Positions 22,284 to 30,521 of a stretch of DNA of 31,206 bases are shown here, one piece after another. Both the position numbers and the translations under genes were made by a program. The notes beneath the pieces were generated by a model. The model was not told the origin of the DNA. It saw only the letters and a program-made list of their open reading frames with translations, and ran no database searches. This DNA is from an uncultured Oscillibacter sp. (GTDB taxonomy: Bacteria; Bacillota; Clostridia; Oscillospirales; Oscillospiraceae): NCBI GenBank assembly GCA_910584075.1, contig CAJTZI010000022.1, positions 1 to 31,206 of the forward strand, in the 5' to 3' direction. Position 1 is the first letter of the stretch. Each line of letters begins with the position of its first letter.

Positions 22284-23684
22284 ATGAAAAAAAGAGGAAT
22301 CCTGATTGCGCTGGCGGCGCTGCTGGTCTGTGGCGGCGTGCTGGCTCACGCCGTCCGGCAGGGCGGCGGACAGAGGGCGGAGGGCGGCGCTGTCCCCCTC
22401 ACCGCCGCGCTTTTGCCGGAGGCGGAGGCCGCGGACCTGGAGGAGGCCGCCGTGTCTCCGGCGGGTGTGACGCTGGTGACGGACAGCCACGTTCCCTTCG
22501 CCTACGGCGATGGGGCGGAGCTGCCGGCCTTTAGACCCTGGCGGGAGATCACCCGGGCCCAGGCGGCCCAGATGCTTCTGCGGCTGCTGCCGGAGGATGT
22601 GCCGTCGGACGCCGCATACACGGATGTGCCGGCGGACGCCTGGTACGCCCGGGCCGCCGGGACCATGGGCGCTTTGGGGGTCATGCGCCCCGGCGAGGCG
22701 GAATTTTTGCCGGAGGAGCTGGTGACCCGGGGGGAGTTCGTGCGGTATGTGGCCAGCTTCTTCCCCCTGCGCCAGGACGCGGAGCTCTTCACCGACGTGC
22801 CCGAGGACGATCCGGACGCGCCCTACATCCGCTCCGCCCGGGCGGCGGGCTGGGCCCGGGGCAAGGAGGACGGCACCTTCCACCCGGAGGAGAACGTCAC
22901 CCGGGCTGAGGCGGCGGTGCTCTTAAACCGGGCCCTGGGCCGTGAGGCGGACCGGGACTACATCGATACCGTTCACCCGGCGTTTTATGTGGACGTGTCC
23001 CCCAGCCACTGGTTCTACTATGATGTAATGGAGGCCTCTGTGGCCCATGAGCATGGGGATGACCCGGAGCGCTGGACCGGCCACACCCCCAGAGAGAGCG
23101 TCCCCGCAGACGGCTTCCACCTCGTGGACGGCTGGCTCTACTGCTACGACAGCCAGCGCGGAGACATTCTGCGGAGCGAGAGCCGGGGGAATTTTCCCTT
23201 TGACGCCGCGGGCCGCTTCACCTCCGGCAGCGCTGAGCTGGACGCCAAGCTCCACGCCATCGTGGTGTCCAAGACCAGCAGCACTATGTCCCAGGAGGAG
23301 ATGCTCCGGGCCCTGTACCTCTACACCAGGGATTCCTTCACCTACCTGCGCCGCCCCGCCTATGCCTTCGGCGCCGCGGACTTCATGCAGGAGGACGCCC
23401 TGCGCATCCTCAACACCGGCTACGGCAACTGCTACTGCTACGCCTCCCTCCTCTGGTACCTCACCCGCTGGATTGGATACGACTCCGTGATTTACAGCGG
23501 CACCGTGGGCTCTAACCGGGCGCCCCACTCCTGGGTGGAGATCGCCTTTGACGGAAGGTACTATATCTTCGACTCGGAGCTGGAAATGGCCTACCGCAGA
23601 AAAAAACGTTTTGACATCGACCTCTATAAGTTTTATGATTATGACAACAGATGGCAGTACCGGCGTCCGGCGCCGGCTGTCTGA
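22284..23684 (+). CDS. SLH-domain protein with C-terminal transglutaminase-like domain
   Basis: The 466-residue protein has a signal peptide/anchor ('MKKRGILIALAALLVCGGVL'-type start, ~residues 1-24) and SLH repeats at about 80-245: 'EITRAQAAQMLLRLL', 'YTDVPADAWYARAAG', 'LVTRGEFVRYVASFF', 'FTDVPEDDPDAPYI', 'NVTRAEAAVLLNRAL', 'FYVDVSPSHWFYYDV'. SLH domains hold proteins on cell-wall polysaccharide. Residues ~320-450 are a transglutaminase-like cysteine peptidase/transferase fold with a full triad: C383 in 'GYGNCYCYASL', H415 in 'PHSWVEI', D430 in 'YYIFDSEL'. A cell-surface crosslinking or peptidase role is likely. ATG 22284 follows GAGAGGAAGAG; the frame upstream is open but has no SD. It lies 65 bases after the DHHW gene and 16 bases before the lipoprotein gene. 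Confidence 0.9.
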   Translation: MKKRGILIALAALLVCGGVLAHAVRQGGGQRAEGGAVPLTAALLPEAEAADLEEAAVSPAGVTLVTDSHVPFAYGDGAELPAFRPWREITRAQAAQMLLRLLPEDVPSDAAYTDVPADAWYARAAGTMGALGVMRPGEAEFLPEELVTRGEFVRYVASFFPLRQDAELFTDVPEDDPDAPYIRSARAAGWARGKEDGTFHPEENVTRAEAAVLLNRALGREADRDYIDTVHPAFYVDVSPSHWFYYDVMEASVAHEHGDDPERWTGHTPRESVPADGFHLVDGWLYCYDSQRGDILRSESRGNFPFDAAGRFTSGSAELDAKLHAIVVSKTSSTMSQEEMLRALYLYTRDSFTYLRRPAYAFGAADFMQEDALRILNTGYGNCYCYASLLWYLTRWIGYDSVIYSGTVGSNRAPHSWVEIAFDGRYYIFDSELEMAYRRKKRFDIDLYKFYDYDNRWQYRRPAPAV

Positions 23685-23700
23685 CGGAGGAGAGAGAACT

Positions 23701-24258
23701 ATGAGAAAGATTGTATCGGTTTTGATGGCCCTCGCCCTGTGCTCCCTGTGCGCCTGCGGCGGCCAGACCCAGACGGCGCCGGAGGCCCCGGCGGAAAATC
23801 AGGCGGCGGAGCCCGCCGTTCCCGTCCCTCAGCCGGCGGCGGAGCCCCGGGAGACGGAGGAACAGGACCCTGCCCCCGCGCCGGAGGCCCCGGCGGAAGA
23901 GCCCTCCGGGGAGCCCGCCTCCCAGGGGAAGGAGGCCTCCGCTCCGGAGCCCGCTCCGGAGGCCGAGCCCGGCAAGGTCTCCGCTCCGGCGGAGCAGCCC
24001 AAGACCGCCCCTTCCGCTGAGGAGCCGGAGAAGCCGGCGGCGGAGCCCGCCAAGCCCGCCGGGGATCCCAAGGCCATCGCCCAGGGACTGGTGGGCCGTC
24101 CGGTCAGCGAGCTGTATGCCGCCATCGGCAAGCCACTGTCGGCGGACTACGCCCCCAGCTGCCTGATCGACGGCGACGACGGCGAGCTGGCCTACGACGG
24201 CTTCGTGGTCTACACGGAGCGGGGAGCCGATTACGAGACGGTGTACGCCGTCATGTGA
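23701..24258 (+). CDS. Lipoprotein with long Pro/Ala/Glu-rich linker and small C-terminal domain
   Basis: A 185-residue protein. 'MRKIVSVLMALALCSLCACG' is a lipoprotein signal with lipobox L-C-A-C, the modified Cys being residue 19. Residues ~22-122 are an unstructured linker of repeated PEAPAE/EPA-type units with almost no aromatic residues. The last ~60 residues form a compact domain ('AIAQGLVGRPVSELYAAIGKPL', in part, then 'SCLIDGDDGELAYDGFVVYTE'). I do not recognise the domain. The linker should let the C-terminal domain reach through the cell wall. ATG 23701 follows a strong SD, GGAGGAGAG. The gene lies between SLH-transglutaminase and peptidase genes of the same strand. Confidence 0.8.
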   Translation: MRKIVSVLMALALCSLCACGGQTQTAPEAPAENQAAEPAVPVPQPAAEPRETEEQDPAPAPEAPAEEPSGEPASQGKEASAPEPAPEAEPGKVSAPAEQPKTAPSAEEPEKPAAEPAKPAGDPKAIAQGLVGRPVSELYAAIGKPLSADYAPSCLIDGDDGELAYDGFVVYTERGADYETVYAVM

Positions 24259-24309
24259 CAAGAGACCGCCAAACCGGCATCTCCATCATTTTTTCGGGAG
24301 GGATCTCCT

Positions 24310-26574
24310 ATGAAGCACACGCGCTGGCTGACCGGACTGCTTGTGGCCGCCGCTCTGGCGGCGGGTACCCTGGCCGCGGCCTATTTCATCACCCCCGGCG
24401 TGAGGCGGCCCTCTCTGTCGGAGGGGGACATTCTGGCCTGTATGGAGGCAGACGGGTCCCTGGTCCTCTCCTGGCCGGATGCCGGGGCGGGCAGTGTCTA
24501 TCTGGTGGAGCTCCACGCCGGCGGGCAGAGCCTCCGGCAGCACACGGAGAAGCCCGCTCTGGCGCTCACCGGCGTGTCCGCCCCCTTTCAGGTGCGGGTG
24601 CAGGCGGCGGCCTCCGGCAAAAACCTCCTGGGCATGGACCGGGAGCTGACCAGCCTGACCAGTCTGAACGCGGAGGTGGCCTCCGCAGCCCTGGAGACCC
24701 CGGTCCTCACCGGAGAGCCGGAGAGGGGGGCCATGACCTTCTCCTGGGAGGGCGGAAAGAGCCCGGTGTACGCGGTCTGCGCGCTGAAAGACGGTGTGTA
24801 TCTGCCGGTGGTCTCCTCCAGCGGCACGGGAACCTACCTGCGCTTTGACGGAAAAGAGGGCCCGGAGCTGCCCGCCCACGGCCAGCCGCTGGAGCTGGCC
24901 CTGCGGGCGGGAGCCCCCGGGGCGGGGTATGTCCTGTACGGTCCGCCCTCCGTGCCGGTCACCGTGGAGCGGGGAGAACTGCTGGGGGATGAGCTCTCCC
25001 TGGCCGTTCAGGAGACGGAGCCCCGGGTGTACGCCCTGGAGTGGAACGAGGCCCGGGGCGTTGAGTACGAGCTGCGGGAGTGGCAGGACGGAGCCTGGGT
25101 GACGCTGGACCGGCCGGAGCCGGCGGAGACCTTCCGCTGTGACCTGGGCCGTCTGGACTCCGGGTCCTATCACCGCTATCAGGTGCTGACCAGGGACCGG
25201 GGCGGCGAGCGGCAGGTGGAGGAGGAGGTCTCCTTTTACGCCACCGTCACCCCGCTGTACTGCACCGTCTGGCCCATCATCGACCTGGATTTCTGCGAGA
25301 GCGCCGGGGGAGTCCAGTCCTTGGGCCGCATCCCCGCGGGAACAACCCTGTGCGTGCTGGAGGAGGACGGTCAGTGGTTCCGGGTGCGGTACAAGGACCG
25401 CTACGGCTATGTGGACAGCCGCTGCTGCATGGTCAACCTGTCCGAGTATACCGGCGATTACTGCGCCTATGACATCACCAACAGCTACAAGTCCCTGTTC
25501 AAGGTCCACGACAGTCCTATGGCAACCATCACCGGCCAGGTGATTCCGGGATTTGAGAATATGCTGACGGAGGAGGACGGCTTCCTGGTGCCCTATCTCT
25601 ACCCCTGCGCCCAGAAGCTGCTCAGCGCCGCCCAGGCCGCCCTGGAGGACGGCTACCGGCTGAAGATCTACGAGGCCTTCCGGCCCAACGAGGCCACCCG
25701 CTACCTCTACGACACCGCGGCGGCGAAGCTCGCCGATCCGGCCCTGGTGCTGGACGAGGAGGAGAACGCGGTGGACCCCGTCACCGGCTGGCGGGTGGAT
25801 CTGACCAGCGGCTTTCTGATCGATCCGGAGACGGAGGAGCTGATCGACCCGGCGTCGCTGCTGGAGCCGGAGGAAGAGGAGGCGTTGCCGGAGGACGGGG
25901 CGGAGGAGGAACTCCCTCAGACGCCGGAGGACGGGACAGAGGAGGGGGCCCCCCAGATGCCGGAGGATGAGAGCGGCCTTCTGGAGACCGGCGGGGAAAC
26001 GCCGGAGGAGGTGGAGCTGACCGAGGAGGATCCGGAGACCGGGGAGCCCCTGGCGGAGGACGGAGAGGAGCCCCCTGAGGAGCCGGAGGAGATTCCGGAC
26101 AATCCCACCTACGGCGCCATCATGACGGACAACGGCCGCTTCCGCCTGGGCAGCTTCCTGGCGGCGGTGACCTCCGCCCACAACCGGGGCATCGCCCTGG
26201 ACCTGACCCTGGAGACGGCGGATGTTCAGGCGGAGCTGGAGATGCAGAGCGCCATTCACGACCTGAGCTGGTACTCCGCCGTCTATCTGAACAACGACAA
26301 CGCCGAGCTGCTGGCGGGGTATATGACGGGCACCGGCATGGCGGGCCTGAGCTCTGAGTGGTGGCACTTCCAGGACAACGAGACCCGGGAGGCCATCGGT
26401 CTGACCAGCTACCTCTACAAGGGGGTGGACGCCGGCGGCTGGACGAGGGATGACCGGGGCTGGCGCTACCGGGACCCCAGCGGCAGGTATTACCGCGGCA
26501 CCACCGTCACGGTGGACGGAAAGCGCTACACCCTGGACCGGGACGGCTACACCAGCCAGGCCCCGGCGGAATGA
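24310..26574 (+). CDS. Exported VanX-family (M15D) D,D-peptidase with SH3-like region, acidic insert and C-terminal wall-binding-like tail
   Basis: The 754-residue protein has an N-terminal signal/anchor ('LTGLLVAAALAAGTLAAAYF', ~7-27), ~300 residues of beta-rich Fn3-like sequence, an SH3-like unit at ~335-380 ('GVQSLGRIPAGTTLCVLEED' in part, 'WFRVRYKDRYGYVDS'), and a VanX-type zinc peptidase. Zinc/catalytic residues are R458 ('YEAFRPNEA'), H624 and D631 ('SAHNRGIALDLTL'), E683 and H686 ('SSEWWHFQD'). VanX enzymes cleave D-Ala-D-Ala; an exported one more likely trims wall peptides. In VanX the Arg and first zinc His are ~45 residues apart; here the distance is 166, because a Glu/Pro-rich insert of ~120 residues sits inside the catalytic domain. 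The tail 'GWRYRDPSGRYYRGTTV' resembles a cell-wall-binding repeat. SD GGGAGGGATC precedes ATG 24310. It is the last gene before a strong terminator. Confidence 0.88.
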   Translation: MKHTRWLTGLLVAAALAAGTLAAAYFITPGVRRPSLSEGDILACMEADGSLVLSWPDAGAGSVYLVELHAGGQSLRQHTEKPALALTGVSAPFQVRVQAAASGKNLLGMDRELTSLTSLNAEVASAALETPVLTGEPERGAMTFSWEGGKSPVYAVCALKDGVYLPVVSSSGTGTYLRFDGKEGPELPAHGQPLELALRAGAPGAGYVLYGPPSVPVTVERGELLGDELSLAVQETEPRVYALEWNEARGVEYELREWQDGAWVTLDRPEPAETFRCDLGRLDSGSYHRYQVLTRDRGGERQVEEEVSFYATVTPLYCTVWPIIDLDFCESAGGVQSLGRIPAGTTLCVLEEDGQWFRVRYKDRYGYVDSRCCMVNLSEYTGDYCAYDITNSYKSLFKVHDSPMATITGQVIPGFENMLTEEDGFLVPYLYPCAQKLLSAAQAALEDGYRLKIYEAFRPNEATRYLYDTAAAKLADPALVLDEEENAVDPVTGWRVDLTSGFLIDPETEELIDPASLLEPEEEEALPEDGAEEELPQTPEDGTEEGAPQMPEDESGLLETGGETPEEVELTEEDPETGEPLAEDGEEPPEEPEEIPDNPTYGAIMTDNGRFRLGSFLAAVTSAHNRGIALDLTLETADVQAELEMQSAIHDLSWYSAVYLNNDNAELLAGYMTGTGMAGLSSEWWHFQDNETREAIGLTSYLYKGVDAGGWTRDDRGWRYRDPSGRYYRGTTVTVDGKRYTLDRDGYTSQAPAE

Positions 26575-26589
26575 CCCGGAGCGCGAGGA

Positions 26590-26621
26590 GACCGGCGGGG
26601 CCAATGCCCCGCCGGTCTTTT
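26590..26621 (+). terminator. Strong terminator of the envelope operon
   Basis: GACCGGCGGGGC (26590-26601) pairs perfectly with GCCCCGCCGGTC (26606-26617) around CAAT and is followed by TTTT. It lies 15 bases after the peptidase stop. Confidence 0.9.
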
Positions 26622-26676
26622 GCGGCCCGCGGGGCGCGGCTTTTCTAAAAACCTCGGAAAAAATCCGGGGAAAGAC

Positions 26677-26705
26677 TATCCAAAGCCATGGGGATGTGGT
26701 ATCAT
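26677..26705 (+). promoter_or_regulatory. Probable promoter of the lipoprotein-two-component operon, in the gap 26575-26906
   Basis: TATCAT (26700-26705) with an extended -10 TGG, and a weak -35 TATCCA (26677-26682) at 17-base spacing, in an A/T-rich patch. The remaining ~200 bases to the GTG start form a leader with a perfect 7-bp hairpin, CGTCCGG (26766-26772) with CCGGACG (26780-26786). I recognise no riboswitch class. Confidence 0.5.
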
Positions 26706-26906
26706 ATATCAGTTAAAGTGCGTTTGCGGAAAGACCGGACCAGTGTTGGGAATTCGGAGGTTTGGCGTCCGGACTCGGGCCGGACGGATTCCGGTTCGGT
26801 CCCTTTGCAGCTGAATCCGCTGCTGTTGAATTTCGGATTTCTCAGTTTTGATTTTTAGCGCGGTGCCAGCAGGGCCTTGCCGCGCCGAATGAAGGGGGGC
26901 GTGAGT

Positions 26907-28265
26907 GTGAGACGGTGGATTCGGACAATCCTGACGGCGTGGGCGCTGGCGCTGCTGCTGGCCTGCGCCACCGGCTGCGGCGCGGGGTTTACCCTCAATC
27001 CCCAGGACCTGTACGGCCTGCCCAAGCTGCCGGCCAAGTACACGGAGCTGAACAACCGCATCAACGCCATCCTGGGCGGCGGCGCGGAGTACGCGGCTCC
27101 CGTCTCCGGCGCCAACCTCCAGCCGGTGCAGCTGGCGGACCTGGACGGGGACGGCCGGGAGGAGGCCGTGGCCTTCTTCCGAAACGCCGGGGACGAGAAG
27201 CCGTTGAAGATCTACATCTTCAATGCCAAGGAGGACACCTATGACCTCTCCGCCGTCATCGAGGGCAGCGGCACCGCCATTTACAGCGTGGCTTACAGCG
27301 ACATGGACGGGGACGGCCGCACGGAGCTGGCGGTGGGCTGGCGGGTCAACGCGGACCTGCTGGCGCTGACCGTCTACGCCCTGCGCCCGGAGGGGCCGGA
27401 GGAGCTGGTGCGCACAGACTATGTGCGCTACTCCATTGTGGACATGGACCGCAATGACTTCCAGGAGCTGGTGGTGCTCCGGGCCAACCAGGAGGGCGAG
27501 GCCGTCGCCGATTGCTACGGCTGGCAGGACGGGGGACTGGCGGTGAAGTCCTCCGCCCGGATCTCCATCACTATGGCGGAGCTGAGCCAGCAGGGCCGGG
27601 TCAGTCCCGGCACCCTGGAGGACGGCCTGCCGGCCCTGTTCATCACCGGCGTGACGGAGGTGCCCCGGGCCATCACCGACATTCTGACGCTGCGCAACGG
27701 GGAGCTGGCCAATGTGGCGGTGTCGGACACCACCGGCGTTTCAGCGGAGATCGCCCCCTTCTGCTCTCTCTATCCCGCAGACATCAACGGCGACGGCGTG
27801 ACGGAGGTGCCCCGGCCGGAGCCCCTGCCCAACTGGTACGAGGGAGACCAGCCCTACCAGCGCATTGACTGGCGCAGCTACGACAGCCAGGGCGAGGTGA
27901 CGCTGGTCCAGAGCACCTATCACAGCATGGAGGACGGGTGGTACCTGCGGCTTCGAAGCGAGTGGCGGGACCAGATCCTGGTGAGCCGGAGCCTGTCCCA
28001 GGACGAGGTGTCGGTGACCTTCTTCATCGCCGGGAGCCGGGGCCAGCCGCCGGAGCCCTTTTTGCGGATTACCGCCATCACCGGCGCCAATCAGGAGAGC
28101 CGGGCGGTGCGGGGGGGCCGTTTCAGCCTCAGCCGGCAGCAGGAGACCTTTTACGCCGCGGAGCTGCTGGAGGCCAACGCCGCCTGGGCCTACGGTGTGA
28201 CGGAGGACGAGGTCCGTCAGGCTTTCAGCCTCATCGCGGCGGAGTGGTCCGTGGGTGAGAATTGA
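26907..28265 (+). CDS. Lipoprotein with FG-GAP/DxDGDG-type repeats, likely signal-sensing partner of the downstream two-component system
   Basis: The 452-residue protein has a lipoprotein signal ('WALALLLACATGCGAGF', lipobox A-T-G-C). The mature part carries repeated Asp-rich loops of the integrin FG-GAP/VCBS type: 'LADLDGDGREEAVAFF', 'YSDMDGDGRTELAVGW', 'IVDMDRNDFQELVVL', 'PADINGDGVTEVP'. Such loops bind calcium in beta-propellers, though the third lacks the full motif. The protein should sit on the outer face of the membrane. GTG 26907 is preferred over ATG 26889 and GTG 26901 because the SD AAGGGGGG (26892-26899) is 7 bases from it and overlaps or nearly touches the others. Only 21 bases separate it from the response regulator gene. 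A sensing role is inferred from the operon; the ligand is unknown. Confidence 0.82.
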   Translation: MRRWIRTILTAWALALLLACATGCGAGFTLNPQDLYGLPKLPAKYTELNNRINAILGGGAEYAAPVSGANLQPVQLADLDGDGREEAVAFFRNAGDEKPLKIYIFNAKEDTYDLSAVIEGSGTAIYSVAYSDMDGDGRTELAVGWRVNADLLALTVYALRPEGPEELVRTDYVRYSIVDMDRNDFQELVVLRANQEGEAVADCYGWQDGGLAVKSSARISITMAELSQQGRVSPGTLEDGLPALFITGVTEVPRAITDILTLRNGELANVAVSDTTGVSAEIAPFCSLYPADINGDGVTEVPRPEPLPNWYEGDQPYQRIDWRSYDSQGEVTLVQSTYHSMEDGWYLRLRSEWRDQILVSRSLSQDEVSVTFFIAGSRGQPPEPFLRITAITGANQESRAVRGGRFSLSRQQETFYAAELLEANAAWAYGVTEDEVRQAFSLIAAEWSVGEN

Positions 28266-28286
28266 CAACGATGGGAGAAGTGACCT

Positions 28287-28973
28287 ATGAGAAAAGTGCT
28301 GGTTTTGGAGGATGAGTCCAGCATCCGCAGCTTTATTGTCATCAATCTGCGCCGGGCGGGCTATGACGTCATCGAGGCCGAGAGCGGCGAGGAGGCCCTG
28401 GAGAAGCTGCGGGAGCATCCGGATACCACTGTGGCTCTGCTGGACATCATGCTGCCGGGGATCGACGGCTTTGAGGTCTGCCGCCGGATCCGGGCCACCA
28501 ATACCCGGATCGGCATCATCATGCTCACCGCCCGCTCCCAGGAGATGGACAAGGTGACGGGGCTGATGACCGGCGCGGATGACTACGTGACCAAGCCCTT
28601 TTCCCCGGCGGAGCTTACCGCCCGGGTGGATGCCCTGTTCCGCCGGGCCGGCGGAGAGGAGCCGGTGCTGGCCGGGGAGATCCGCCAGCCGCCCTTCCTG
28701 CTGAACACCCAGAACCGGACGCTGGAGAAGAACGGCCAGCGGGTGAAGCTGACCCAGGTGGAGTACTCCATTATGAAGGTGTTCATGGAGCACCCCGGCA
28801 AGGCCCTGGCCCGGGAGGAGATTCTGGACAAGGTCTGGGGCCGGGACTACTTCGGCGAGCTGAAAATCGTGGATGTGAACATCCGCCGCCTGCGGCTGAA
28901 AATCGAGGACAACGTGCAGAATCCCACCTATATCACAACGGTATGGGGCTTCGGCTACAAGTGGGGGCTGTAA
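28287..28973 (+). CDS. OmpR/PhoB-family response regulator
   Basis: A 228-residue transcription factor. The receiver domain has the acidic pair 'LEDE' at 7-10, phospho-acceptor D53 in 'ALLDIMLPGIDGFEV', Thr in 'IIMLTARSQE' and Lys in 'DDYVTKPFSPAEL'. The C-terminal winged helix (~130-226) has 'RVKLTQVEYSIMKVFMEHPG', 'ILDKVWGRDYFGE', 'VDVNIRRLRLKIED' and 'ITTVWGFGYKW'. It should be phosphorylated by the kinase encoded 39 bases downstream and bind direct repeats at its targets. ATG 28287 follows GGGAGAAGTG. Placement behind the lipoprotein gene suggests one transcript. Confidence 0.95.
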   Translation: MRKVLVLEDESSIRSFIVINLRRAGYDVIEAESGEEALEKLREHPDTTVALLDIMLPGIDGFEVCRRIRATNTRIGIIMLTARSQEMDKVTGLMTGADDYVTKPFSPAELTARVDALFRRAGGEEPVLAGEIRQPPFLLNTQNRTLEKNGQRVKLTQVEYSIMKVFMEHPGKALAREEILDKVWGRDYFGELKIVDVNIRRLRLKIEDNVQNPTYITTVWGFGYKWGL

Positions 28974-29012
28974 AATCACTTTGTAAAGAGCGCGGGAGAG
29001 GAGGTTCTCTGC

Positions 29013-30455
29013 ATGGAAGAAAAACTGCAAAAGGGAAAGAGCCTCCGGGTGCGGGGCCTGCGGCAGCGTTGGCTGCTCAATACGGTGATGCCGGTGCTTC
29101 TCCTGCTGCTGCTGACGGTGGTGCTGTTCTCTGTGGGCGTGTCCAGCTACTACTATATGAGCATGCGGGACGGCCTGGAAAAGCAGGCCCAGGTTCTCTC
29201 CGGGGCCTTTGAGGAGTACTTCATGGACGGGGGCTACGCCAGCTATATCAAAAAGGCCCAGCAGTCCACCGACACCTTTGAGGACAAGGAGCGCATTGAG
29301 CTTCAGTTCATCAACACCAGCGGCCGCATCCAGGCCTCCTCCACGGGACTGACGGCAGGCACCTTCCCGGGGACGGACGAGATCACCCGGGCCATCACCC
29401 AGAACCGGATGGATTATTTCCAGGGCCGGGACCCGGAAACCGGGGAGAATATCCTGGCGGTGTCGCACCCTCTGACCTTCAACGGCCAGGTGAAAGCGGT
29501 GGTGCGTCTGGTCACCTCGCTGCGGCTGGTGAACCGGCAGGTGATGCTGGCGGTGCTGTTCATCTGTCTGGTGGCGGTGCTGTGCATGGCTCTGGTGTTC
29601 ATCTCCAACCTCCTCTTCATCAACAACGTGGTGGAGCCGGTGGCGGTGGTGTCCGAGGCCACCAAGCGCATCTCCGCCGGGGGCTACGGCGTTCAGGTGG
29701 AGAACAAGTACGATGACGAACTGGGGGAGCTGGTGGAGAACATCAACAATATGTCGCTGAAGATCGGCCAGAACGAGAAGATGAAGAGCGAGTTCATCTC
29801 CTCCGTCTCCCATGAGCTGCGGACCCCCCTCACCGCCATCAACGGCTGGGGGGAGACGCTGCTGGAGGACCTCACCGGGGACCCGGAGCAGCTGCGCCGG
29901 GGGATCCGCATCATTCTCAACGAGTCCAGGCGCCTTTCCACCATGGTGGAGGAGCTGCTGGATTTCTCCCGGATGGAGGACGGCCGCTTCACCCTGCGGG
30001 TGGAGCAGGTGGACCTCCAGGCGGAGCTGGAGGACGCCATCTTCACCTACCAGGAGCTGTTTCGGCAGGAGGGCATCGAGCTGACCTACGACATGGGGGA
30101 GGGGGACCTGCCTCTGATCCCCGGCGACCCGGAGCGGCTGAAGCAGGTATTCTGCAACGTGCTGGACAACGCCGCCAAGCACGGCGGCGGGGGAAAGCGG
30201 ATTGCAGCCTCCGTCACCCGGGAGGGGGAGTGGCAGGTGGTGCGCATCCGGGACTTCGGCCCCGGCATTCCGGAAGCGGAGCTGCCCTTTGTGAAGCAGA
30301 AGTTCTACAAGGGCACCTCCAAGGCCCGGGGCAGCGGCATCGGTCTTGCGGTGTGCGACGAGATCGTCGGTCTCCACGGCGGCACCTTCTCCATCGGCAA
30401 CGCCGACGGCGGCGGGACGGTGGTCACCATCTGTCTGCCTGGACCGAAACAGTGA
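29013..30455 (+). CDS. Sensor histidine kinase (HAMP, HisKA, HATPase)
   Basis: A 480-residue membrane kinase. Transmembrane helices at about 27-49 and 176-200 enclose a ~125-residue outer sensing region. A HAMP linker follows ('VVEPVAVVSEATKRISAGGYG', in part), then the phospho-acceptor H267 in 'FISSVSHELRTPLTAINGWGE', and the ATPase domain with N-box 'VFCNVLDNAAKHG', 'IRDFGPGIP', 'FYKGTSKARGSGIGLAV' and 'GGGTVVTICLP'. The order and spacing are those of a standard class I kinase. It should phosphorylate the neighbouring OmpR-type regulator. ATG 29013 follows GGGAGAGGAGG, a strong SD. No terminator with a T-tail is obvious after the stop; the DUF1385 promoter begins within 20 bases. Confidence 0.95.
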   Translation: MEEKLQKGKSLRVRGLRQRWLLNTVMPVLLLLLLTVVLFSVGVSSYYYMSMRDGLEKQAQVLSGAFEEYFMDGGYASYIKKAQQSTDTFEDKERIELQFINTSGRIQASSTGLTAGTFPGTDEITRAITQNRMDYFQGRDPETGENILAVSHPLTFNGQVKAVVRLVTSLRLVNRQVMLAVLFICLVAVLCMALVFISNLLFINNVVEPVAVVSEATKRISAGGYGVQVENKYDDELGELVENINNMSLKIGQNEKMKSEFISSVSHELRTPLTAINGWGETLLEDLTGDPEQLRRGIRIILNESRRLSTMVEELLDFSRMEDGRFTLRVEQVDLQAELEDAIFTYQELFRQEGIELTYDMGEGDLPLIPGDPERLKQVFCNVLDNAAKHGGGGKRIAASVTREGEWQVVRIRDFGPGIPEAELPFVKQKFYKGTSKARGSGIGLAVCDEIVGLHGGTFSIGNADGGGTVVTICLPGPKQ

Positions 30456-30470
30456 AAATAGAACAAATGT

Positions 30471-30499
30471 TTGACTTTTGAAAAGAACCCTGATATGAT
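30471..30499 (+). promoter_or_regulatory. Near-consensus sigma-A promoter of the DUF1385 gene
   Basis: TTGACT (30471-30476), 17-base spacer, TATGAT (30494-30499) with extended -10 TGA just before it. This is the best sigma-A match in the window. The start codon follows 23 bases later. Confidence 0.8.
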
Positions 30500-30521
30500 G
30501 GGGTTGCAGAAAGGAAATTTC

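Noticed and set aside
465..26574. Ddl plus a VanX-like enzyme read as a glycopeptide-resistance system
   Set aside because: The ligase keeps the Tyr typical of D-Ala-D-Ala enzymes, the genes are 23 kb apart, no vanH or VanR/VanS-type neighbour is seen, and the VanX-like protein has an export signal while resistance VanX acts in the cytoplasm.
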